In this document: piece after piece, positions 53,351-64,000 of the stretch
Position numbering within the stretch: the first letter of the stretch is position 1
How the letters are laid out: the number at the start of each line of letters is the position of its first letter
Assembly: GCA_902572925.1 (NCBI GenBank)
Contig: CACGHT010000003.1
Location: forward strand, 1-64,000
Origin: an uncultured Pelagibacteraceae bacterium
GTDB lineage: Bacteria > Pseudomonadota > Alphaproteobacteria > Pelagibacterales > Pelagibacteraceae
DNA: 64,000 bases
Direction: 5' to 3'
Position numbers and translations under genes: made by a program
Notes under the pieces: generated by a model
Database searches by the model: none
Seen by the model: the letters and a program-made list of their open reading frames with translations, nothing else
Told to the model about the DNA's origin: nothing

Positions 53351-53378
53351 TTGACTATGGGCTTGCTCAGACTATATT
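53351..53378 (+). promoter_or_regulatory. Sigma-70 promoter of the rplU-rpmA run
   Basis: TTGACT (53351-53356) and TATATT (53373-53378) are separated by 16 bp, just before rplU and within the only gap between gloB and the ribosomal protein genes. It probably drives at least rplU-rpmA-obg. Confidence 0.6.
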
Positions 53379-53404
53379 GCCTTAACAAAATTTAGAGTAT
53401 TTAT

Positions 53405-53803
53405 ATGTCATTCGCAGTCATAAAAACAGGTGGTAAGCAGTACAAAGTTAAATCTGGAGAGATTTTGAAAATTGAGAAATTAACAGATGTTGAAGCTAAT
53501 TCAAAAATAGAATTTAATGAAATATTAGCTTATGGAGACGACAGTAAAATAGAGGTTGGAGCTCCAATGTTAAATGGTGCAAAAGTTGAAGCTGACTTAA
53601 TTAAAAATAGTAAAAACAGGACTGTGTTAATATTTAAAAAAAGAAGAAGACAAAATTCAAGAAGAAAAAATGGACATAGACAAGAATATTCTATGATTAG
53701 AATAAATAAAATTTTTTCAAAAGATGGAAAAATTCTTTCAGAGGCTGAAAAAGTTTCTAAGGTAACAAAAAAAACAGAAACAAAAAAAGAGGCTAGTAAA
53801 TAA
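53405..53803 (+). CDS. rplU: 50S ribosomal protein L21
   Basis: The protein starts MSFAVIKTGGKQYKV, the L21 signature, and has KKRRRQNSRRKNGHRQEYSMIRI in its C-terminal half, which contacts 23S rRNA. The 132-residue length includes a Lys-rich tail of about 25 residues after the conserved domain, seen in other alphaproteobacteria. rpmA follows after 13 bp, the usual L21-L27-Obg order. Confidence 0.97.
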   Translation: MSFAVIKTGGKQYKVKSGEILKIEKLTDVEANSKIEFNEILAYGDDSKIEVGAPMLNGAKVEADLIKNSKNRTVLIFKKRRRQNSRRKNGHRQEYSMIRINKIFSKDGKILSEAEKVSKVTKKTETKKEASK

Positions 53804-53816
53804 CTAGGAATTAATT

Positions 53817-54071
53817 ATGGCAACAAAAAAAGCAGGTGGATCTTCTAGAAATGGACGTGATAGTGCTGGACGGAGACTTGGTGTCAAAAAGTATGGCGGA
53901 CAATCTGTTATACCTGGAAATATTATTGTAAGACAGAGGGGAACAAAAATATTTCCTGGAGAAAACGTAGGAATGGGTAAAGATCATTCAATTTTTTCAG
54001 TAATAAAAGGTAAAGTAGTTTTTAAAAAAACAAAGTCAGATAGAACTTTTGTTTCAGTAAAACCCAATTAA
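53817..54071 (+). CDS. rpmA: 50S ribosomal protein L27
   Basis: The N-terminus [20 protein letters not shown], which reaches toward the peptidyl transferase centre, and the segment [19 protein letters not shown] identify L27. There is no N-terminal extension needing cleavage of the Firmicute type. At 84 residues it has the normal length. obg follows after 27 bp on the same strand. Confidence 0.98.
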   Translation: MATKKAGGSSRNGRDSAGRRLGVKKYGGQSVIPGNIIVRQRGTKIFPGENVGMGKDHSIFSVIKGKVVFKKTKSDRTFVSVKPN

Positions 54072-54074
54072 TAG

Positions 54075-56177
<2,103 letters not shown>

Positions 56178-56178
<1 letters not shown>

Positions 56179-57428
56179 TGAGAAAGATATTAATTAATAT
56201 TGGAGAAAGATCAAAACAAGCGTTTGCTCAACCAATAAATACTTATAAAAAAAATAAAGTTTTAAGTGATTATCTTAAAATGATAAAAAAAAATAAGCAT
56301 TTAATTCTTAGAGAAAATAAAAAAGATGTAGATCGGGCTATCAAAATTAAGCTTAGAGATAATTTAATAAATCGACTTATTTTAAATGAAAAAAAAATCT
56401 TGGGTATTATTAATTCAATCCAAAAAATAATTAAGTTAAAGGATCCAATTTATAATGTTATTGAAAAATGGAAAAGACCTAATGGACTTGTATTTTCAAA
56501 AATATCAATCCCAATAGGAGTAATAAGTGTAATTTATGAAAGTAGACCAAATGTAACCTCGGATGTAGCATCATTATGTTTTAAATCTGGAAATCCAGTT
56601 ATTTTGAAAGGTGGTTCTGAAGCCTTTTATTCTAATAAAATTTTATCAAATTTATTCAGAAAAGCTTTGAAGATTAATAAAGTTAATCAAAACTTTGTTC
56701 AATTCATCGATATAAAGAATAGAAAAGTGGTAGATTTTTTACTCACTAAAATGACTAATTTTATTGATGTAATCATACCAAGAGGGGGTAGAAATTTAGT
56801 TAAAAAAGTACAAAACATTTCTAAAATTCCAACTATTGGTCACTTAGAGGGTGTTTGTCATTCATATGTAGATAAAGATGCGGATCCCAAAATTGCTACC
56901 AAAGTAATAGTAAATGCAAAATTAAGAAATACAGCGATTTGTGGAGCAACTGAAACAATTTTGCTTAATGAGCGTATAATCAAAAAGTTTGGAGCTCATA
57001 TATTAAAGATATTAGAGGAAAAAGGTTGTCAGATTATTGGTGATAATAAAATACGAAAAATTTATAAAGGTAAAATCAGAAAAGCATCAATCAAAGATTG
57101 GTCAAAAGAATATTTATCTGCTACCGTTTCTGTAAAATCTGTCAAAAACTTACAAGAGGCTATTTCTCATATTAATAAATATGGAACTATGCATACTGAT
57201 TGTATTATTACTAAAAACAAAAAAACTGCTAAAAAATTTTTAATGGGAGTTAAAAGTTCAATAGCGATGCACAATACATCTACACAATTTGCAGATGGTG
57301 GTGAATTTGGATTTGGTGGTGAGGTTGGAATTTCGACAAATGTACTTCCTCCAAGAGGCCCTGTAGGACTTGGACAACTAATTTCCTACAAATATCAAGT
57401 AACAAGTAATGGTAAAATTAGAAAGTAA
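56178..57428 (+). CDS. proA: Gamma-glutamyl phosphate reductase
   Basis: ProA reduces gamma-glutamyl phosphate with NADPH to glutamate semialdehyde. It has the aldehyde-dehydrogenase-like fold with the catalytic Cys in LRNTAICGATETIL near residue 256, IPIGVISVIYESRPNVTSDVA near residue 112 and VIIPRGGRNLV. The length is 416 residues. It shares a base with proB, and its last 20 bp overlap nadD. Confidence 0.95.
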
Positions 57429-57951
57429 ATTGGTTACAAAAAGAAATAAAATTGGGATCCTAGGTGGATCCTTCGATCCTGCACACAAAGGTCACTTAAT
57501 AATCTCAAAAGAAGCAATTAAAAAATTTAAATTACAAAATGTTATTTGGGCAATAACAAAAAAAAATCCTTTTAAAAAAAAAACACATACAAGTTTGGAT
57601 AATAGAATCAAGCATTGCAAAAAAATTATTGGGTCAAGTAAATTGATCAAAGTAAAATTTTATGAGGACACAATTAAATCTAATAAAACTTTTGATTTGA
57701 TAAATCATATTTCAAAGAACAAAAAAAACAAAATTTATTTTATAATGGGCGCTGATAATTTAATAAAATTTCACAAATGGTATAAATGGAAATTAATTTC
57801 ACAGAAATGTAAAATAATAGTATTTGATAGGCATGGATATAAAAAAAAATCATTAAATTCAACTACATATAAAAGATTAAATAGTGAAAATTTGAAATTT
57901 ATTGAATTTGAAAAGGTCAATATTTCTTCTTCTCAATTGAGAAAAATTTGA
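57409..57951 (+). CDS. nadD: Nicotinate-nucleotide adenylyltransferase
   Basis: NadD adenylates nicotinate mononucleotide in NAD synthesis. The nucleotidyltransferase motif GILGGSFDPAHKGHL lies at residues 16-30, with IYFIMGADNLIKFHKWYKW near residue 115 and ISSSQLRK at the C-terminus. The ATG at 57409 lies inside proA; an in-frame TTG at 57430 would remove the overlap, but I keep the ATG. The 180-residue length is on the short side. rsfS follows after 17 bp. Confidence 0.92.
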   Translation: MVKLESKLVTKRNKIGILGGSFDPAHKGHLIISKEAIKKFKLQNVIWAITKKNPFKKKTHTSLDNRIKHCKKIIGSSKLIKVKFYEDTIKSNKTFDLINHISKNKKNKIYFIMGADNLIKFHKWYKWKLISQKCKIIVFDRHGYKKKSLNSTTYKRLNSENLKFIEFEKVNISSSQLRKI

Positions 57952-57968
57952 TATGGTTTAAATAATTA

Positions 57969-58319
57969 ATGGACAAAATTTCTGATTTAAAAAAAATCAT
58001 AATTCAAACTTTAGATATCAATAAAGCTTTAGACATTGTTAGCATCGATCTTAAGGATAAAAGTTCAATGGCTGAATACATGATTATTGCAAGTGGTACG
58101 TCATCTAGACATATCCAGTCACTTTCTGAGCAAGTTTTAGAAAAATTCAAAGATTATGGAATGAAAGATTCAAAAATCGAGGGAAAAGATAGTACTGAGT
58201 GGAAACTGGTAGATGGAATAGATCTAATTGTCCACATATTTCATCCGGAAAAAAGAAAATTTTATGAACTAGAAAAAATGTGGTCAGAATTTATCCCAAA
58301 AGAAAAACTTATAATATGA
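57969..58319 (+). CDS. rsfS: Ribosomal silencing factor RsfS
   Basis: RsfS binds L14 on free 50S subunits and blocks joining with 30S in starved cells. The family segments DIVSIDLKDKSSMAEYMIIASGTSSRHIQSL and WKLVDGIDLIVHIFHPEKRKFYELEKMW are clear. At 116 residues it has the usual size. Its TGA stop overlaps the preferred start of ctpA as ATGA at 58316-58319. nadD-rsfS adjacency is a standard bacterial order. Confidence 0.94.
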   Translation: MDKISDLKKIIIQTLDINKALDIVSIDLKDKSSMAEYMIIASGTSSRHIQSLSEQVLEKFKDYGMKDSKIEGKDSTEWKLVDGIDLIVHIFHPEKRKFYELEKMWSEFIPKEKLII

Positions 58320-59455
58320 GAAAAATTTTTTTTATTATCAGTATATTTTTCCTGAAGTTTTCAACTTTTAATCCTGTCGTTGCAGCTGAAAATGATGTTT
58401 ATAAGAAAATAGATTTATTTGGAGAAGTATTAGAAAAAATTAATAAAGAATATGTCGATGAAATAAATCAATCTGAAAGTATGGATGCTGCAATAGATGG
58501 TCTGCTTCAATCACTAGATCCTTACTCAGCATATATGTCACCTGAAATTTTCAACGAAATGCAGACTGAAACAAGTGGTGAATTTGGTGGCTTGGGAATA
58601 GAGGTAAATATGGAGTCTGGAGTTGTAAAAGTAATTTCTCCTATTGACGATACTCCAGCGTCTAGAGCTGGAATTAAAGCTGGTGACTACATCATAAAGA
58701 TAGATGATATTCAGGTACAAGGTAAATCTCTAAGTGAAGCTGTAGATTTAATGAGAGGACCTGTGGGTTCATCAATTATTTTAACTGTAAGAAGAATTGG
58801 ACAAAAAAAAGCTTTAACATTTGAAATCGTAAGAGAAATAATTCAAATTAAATCAGTAAAAGCTGATCTTTTAAAAAATAACGTTGGGTATCTAAGATTA
58901 ACTTCTTTCAATGAAAATAGTGGTGATCAAATAAGAGAGCAAATTAGAGAATTTGAAAAAAATGATAATATAAATTCATATATACTAGATTTAAGAAATA
59001 ATCCTGGAGGGTTGTTATCACAAGCTATAAAGATATCAGATTTTTTTTTAGATAATGGGGAGATTGTATCTACCAAAAGTAGAAAGGCCTCTGAAAATAG
59101 AAAATGGTTTGCCAAAAAAGGAGATTTGATAGGTGGCAAAACTTTGGTTGTATTAATTAATTACGGTTCTGCATCTGCTTCAGAAATAGTTGCTGGAGCA
59201 CTACAAGATCATAAAAGAGCAATTATTTTAGGCGAAAATAGTTATGGAAAGGGTTCAGTGCAATCAATTATTCCACTAAAGAATAAAGGAGCAATAAGAC
59301 TCACTGTTGCAAAATATTACCTACCGTCAGGCAAATCAATTTCTGAGGTTGGAGTAAGTCCTGACATTGAGATTGATGAAGATACGGATGAATTTAGGAT
59401 TAAGACAGACACTGATAATCAACTAAGCTACGCATTAAAACTTTTAAACGGTTAA
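58316..59455 (+). CDS. ctpA: Carboxyl-terminal processing protease CtpA (S41)
   Basis: This periplasmic or secreted serine protease trims protein C-termini. The longest frame begins at 58280 within rsfS, but the ATG at 58316 begins a proper signal peptide (MRKIFFIISIFFLKFS, cut near VVAAEND) and overlaps the upstream stop as ATGA, so I choose it: 379 residues. A PDZ domain follows (VISPIDDTPASRAGIKAGDYI near residues 90-120), then the S41 catalytic region with NYGSASASEIVAGAL around residue 285 and the Lys of the Ser-Lys dyad in NSYGKGSVQ near residue 313. Confidence 0.95.
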   Translation: MRKIFFIISIFFLKFSTFNPVVAAENDVYKKIDLFGEVLEKINKEYVDEINQSESMDAAIDGLLQSLDPYSAYMSPEIFNEMQTETSGEFGGLGIEVNMESGVVKVISPIDDTPASRAGIKAGDYIIKIDDIQVQGKSLSEAVDLMRGPVGSSIILTVRRIGQKKALTFEIVREIIQIKSVKADLLKNNVGYLRLTSFNENSGDQIREQIREFEKNDNINSYILDLRNNPGGLLSQAIKISDFFLDNGEIVSTKSRKASENRKWFAKKGDLIGGKTLVVLINYGSASASEIVAGALQDHKRAIILGENSYGKGSVQSIIPLKNKGAIRLTVAKYYLPSGKSISEVGVSPDIEIDEDTDEFRIKTDTDNQLSYALKLLNG

Positions 59456-59941
59456 ATGAAAGAACAATATAAACATCTACCACTCCGTAGTGGTGTAGGC
59501 ATTGTTGTTCTTAATCAAGAAGATAAAATTTTCGTTGCAAGAAGAATAGACAACCCAAAAAACTTTTGGCAAATGCCACAAGGAGGTATTGATGAAGGTG
59601 AGGATTTTCTTTCCGCCGCATACAGGGAGTTAAAGGAAGAGACTAGTATTACAAAAGTAGAGCTAATTAAAGAATTAGATGGTTTTATAACATATGAATT
59701 ACCAGATCACTTATTGGGTATAATTTGGAAAGGTAAGTATAAAGGACAAAAACAGAAATGGTTTATAATGAAGTTTACTGGAGAGGATAGTGAAATAAAT
59801 ATTAAAACAAAAAAACCTGAATTTCTTGAATGGAAATGGATTGATTTAGAATCCTTAACAAAAGTTGTGGTAGATTTTAAATTACATGTCTATCAAGAAA
59901 TTAAAAAAAAATTAGAGTTATTATTAGTTAATCGATCTTAG
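59456..59941 (+). CDS. rppH: RNA pyrophosphohydrolase RppH
   Basis: RppH removes pyrophosphate from 5' triphosphate ends of mRNA and starts decay. The Nudix box GGIDEGEDFLSAAYRELKEETSI is complete (about residues 42-64), and the protein begins with YKHLPLRSGVGIVVLNQ typical of RppH. The length of 161 residues is usual. It begins directly after the ctpA stop with no gap and ends 18 bp inside the convergent atpC. Confidence 0.93.
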   Translation: MKEQYKHLPLRSGVGIVVLNQEDKIFVARRIDNPKNFWQMPQGGIDEGEDFLSAAYRELKEETSITKVELIKELDGFITYELPDHLLGIIWKGKYKGQKQKWFIMKFTGEDSEINIKTKKPEFLEWKWIDLESLTKVVVDFKLHVYQEIKKKLELLLVNRS

Positions 59942-60315
59942 AACTTCAACTTTTTGATCCGCTAAATATTTAGCCTGATCACTAATCTCAGATTTGTTTG
60001 CTTCCGCTTCAGCTTTCTTGAGTAAATCCCCTTGTTTAGATTTATCTAAATCTGCCACAGAGAATATTGTGCTTGTTAAGATAGATAAATTATTATTTTT
60101 AAATTCAATAATTCCATCTTCTACATAATAATTTTCATCACCTGATTTCGAAAATACTTTAATTATCCCAGGTTTTAAAAAAGAAATAATAGATATGTGA
60201 TCTTTTAAAATCCCCATTTCTCCCTCAAATGCAGGTACAACAACCTCTAAAACATCCTCTTTTACTAAAAAAGATTTTTCTGGGTTTACAATTTCAATTT
60301 TAAACTCTTCACCCA

Positions 60316-60316
<1 letters not shown>
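59924..60316 (-). CDS. atpC: ATP synthase F1 epsilon subunit
   Basis: The epsilon subunit regulates rotation and ATP hydrolysis in F1. The N-terminal beta-sandwich is recognised by EIVNPEKSFLVKEDVLEVVVPAFEGEMGILKDH near residues 7-40 and by the FKNNNLSILTSTIFSVADL segment. The C-terminal helical domain is short. The 130-residue length fits alphaproteobacteria. It is the last gene of the atp cluster; its start shares one base with the atpD stop and its end overlaps rppH. Confidence 0.95.
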
Positions 60317-62609
<2,293 letters not shown>

Positions 62610-62615
62610 ATTAAA

Positions 62616-64000
62616 TTAAGATTTAAAGGTTCCTTTCAGCTGAGTAATTACTTCTACCAATAGCTTTTCTTTATCTTCATCAAGTTTTCCAGTGCTTTGA
62701 ATTGCTTCAATTATTTCAGGTTTATCTGATTTACATTTATTAATAATTTTGTTTTCAAACTCTGATACATCTTTTAAATCAATATCATCGAGATATCCTT
62801 TAACACCGCAGAAAACTGATATTACTTGTTCAGCAACAGTCAGTGGTGAGTATTGTTTTTGTTTTAGAAGTTCAGTTAGTTTTGAGCCCCTATTTAAAAG
62901 TTGTTGTGTAGATGCATCCAAATCAGATCCAAATTGAGCAAATGCTGCCATTTCTCTGTATTGTGCTAATTCTAGTTTCATCGATCCCGAAACTTTTTTC
63001 ATAGCTTTTGTTTGAGCTGATGATCCAACTCTAGATACTGATAACCCAACGTTAATTGCTGGTCTTATACCTTGATTGAATAATTCTGTTTCTAAGAATA
63101 TTTGACCATCAGTAATTGAAATTACATTAGTAGGAATAAATGCAGAAACATCTCCTCCTTGTGTTTCAATAATTGGAAGTGCTGTTAATGAACCACCACC
63201 GTGCTCGTCGCTTAACTTTGCAGCTCTTTCAAGTAATCTACTATGTAGATAAAATACATCTCCCGGATAAGCCTCACGGCCTGGAGGTCTTCTCAATAAT
63301 AGAGACATTTGTCTGTACGCCACAGCTTGTTTAGATAAATCGTCATAGATAATAAGTGCATGCATTCCATTATCTCTAAAATACTCACCCATAGCACATC
63401 CTGTATATGGTGCTAAAAATTGTAATGGCGCGGAATCTGATGCTGTAGCTGCAACAATAGTTGTGTACTCCATTGCACCTGCCTCTTCTAAAGTTTTTTG
63501 AATTTGTCTTACCGTTGATCTTTTTTGTCCAACTGCAACATAAATACAATATAATTTTTGCTTTTCATCACCGGATTCATTTATTTTTTTTTGATTAATA
63601 ATTGCATCCACAGCAACTGCAGTTTTACCCGTTTGTCTGTCACCAATAATTAATTCCCTTTGACCTCTTCCAATTGGAACCAAACTATCGATTGATTTTA
63701 ATCCAGTTTGCATTGGTTCATTGACTGATTGACGAGGAATAATTCCTGGTGCTTTTACTTCTACTCTAGTTTTTTTAATATTTTTATCAAATGGACCTTT
63801 TCCATCAATAGGATTACCTAAACCGTCTACAACTCTTCCTAACAATTCCTTTCCAACAGGAGTATCAACAATGTTACCTGTACGTTTTACTACATCCCCC
63901 TCTTTTACATTTCTATCGTCACCAAAAATTACAACACCAACATTTTCACTTTCTAAGTTAAGAGCCATTCCTTTTGATCCATCTGCAAATTCCACCATTT
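62616..64000 (-). CDS. atpA: ATP synthase F1 alpha subunit, 5' end missing
   Basis: This is the non-catalytic nucleotide-binding subunit of F1. The frame is open through the right edge: the Met at 63998 ([11 protein letters not shown]) is an internal residue, and about 50 N-terminal residues lie outside. Visible are the Walker A motif GDRQTGKT, the [30 protein letters not shown] region and the C-terminal domain with [15 protein letters not shown]. atpG starts 6 bp after its stop. atpH is expected upstream, outside the window, in the usual order H-A-G-D-C. Confidence 0.97.
   Translation of the reverse strand, partial: MVEFADGSKGMALNLESENVGVVIFGDDRNVKEGDVVKRTGNIVDTPVGKELLGRVVDGLGNPIDGKGPFDKNIKKTRVEVKAPGIIPRQSVNEPMQTGLKSIDSLVPIGRGQRELIIGDRQTGKTAVAVDAIINQKKINESGDEKQKLYCIYVAVGQKRSTVRQIQKTLEEAGAMEYTTIVAATASDSAPLQFLAPYTGCAMGEYFRDNGMHALIIYDDLSKQAVAYRQMSLLLRRPPGREAYPGDVFYLHSRLLERAAKLSDEHGGGSLTALPIIETQGGDVSAFIPTNVISITDGQIFLETELFNQGIRPAINVGLSVSRVGSSAQTKAMKKVSGSMKLELAQYREMAAFAQFGSDLDASTQQLLNRGSKLTELLKQKQYSPLTVAEQVISVFCGVKGYLDDIDLKDVSEFENKIINKCKSDKPEIIEAIQSTGKLDEDKEKLLVEVITQLKGTFKS

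Overview
The window reads as a piece of a SAR11-type (Candidatus Pelagibacter-like) marine alphaproteobacterium. The evidence is a very AT-rich sequence, Lys/Ile/Asn-rich proteins, intergenic gaps of mostly 0-50 bp with many overlapping genes, a class I lysyl-tRNA synthetase, ChvG/ChvI-type and RegA-type regulators, the atpA-G-D-C order, and a SAM-II riboswitch in front of metX. This assignment is inference from gene content; no 16S rRNA is present. I see no rRNA, tRNA, CRISPR array, phage gene, transposase or integrase. The longest stretch between recognised genes is about 220 bp (1251-1472), and it holds a possible 38-codon gene and two hairpins.

Layout. 1-3.3 kb: 3' part of groEL, then typA/bipA. 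3.3-8.4 kb: a YczE-like membrane protein, a secreted DUF6134-like protein, a renalase-like FAD protein, and the TldE/TldD protease pair. 8.4-12.4 kb: a DUF393 protein, and an apparent leftward operon of a DHDPS-family aldolase, cyclopropane fatty acid synthase, a strongly charged Lys/Glu-rich coiled-coil protein and a small membrane protein. 12.5-16.9 kb: a family 9 glycosyltransferase, a membrane-anchored J-domain protein, oligopeptidase B, an Hsp20 chaperone with a heat-shock promoter and a ROSE-like RNA thermometer, and a small lipoprotein. 17-18.9 kb: a purine permease and a purine phosphoribosyltransferase. 19-27.9 kb: a GT17 glycosyltransferase, DUF1330, AlkA-like glycosylase, EamA transporter, MsrA, a mercaptopyruvate sulfurtransferase, a two-gene RND exporter, an SLT-like lipoprotein and a VanZ-like protein. 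28-37.1 kb: gpmA, then leftward ahcY-tsaE-amgK-murU, the ChvI/ChvG pair and polA. 37.2-41.6 kb: bioY, an orphan regA, and a polyamine operon (ornithine decarboxylase, deoxyhypusine-synthase-like protein, agmatinase-family protein). 41.6-50.7 kb: a queuosine-precursor transporter, rpmB, pyrD, lysK, trkH, an AmpG-like permease, an NlpC/P60 hydrolase, tyrA and hisC. 50.8-59.9 kb: riboswitch-metX-metW-gloB, then a long rightward run rplU-rpmA-obg-proB-proA-nadD-rsfS-ctpA-rppH. 59.9-64 kb: leftward atpA(partial)-G-D-C.

Functionally this is core metabolism with several linked themes: methionine/SAM supply and turnover (metX, metW, ahcY, msrA, cfa), muramic acid recycling (AmpG-like, AmgK, MurU), proteostasis (GroEL, Hsp20, J-protein, TldDE, oligopeptidase B, CtpA), and uptake of purines, biotin, queuosine precursor and potassium. 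Eleven of the thirteen convergent gene pairs overlap at their 3' ends; the other two are separated by 37-38 bp gaps that each hold one hairpin. I found no clearly new multi-gene system. The points most worth following are the Hsp20 leader, the Lys/Glu-rich protein, the hairpin-less RND adaptor, the altered ChvI receiver, the leader of the polyamine operon and the 38-codon basic ORF.
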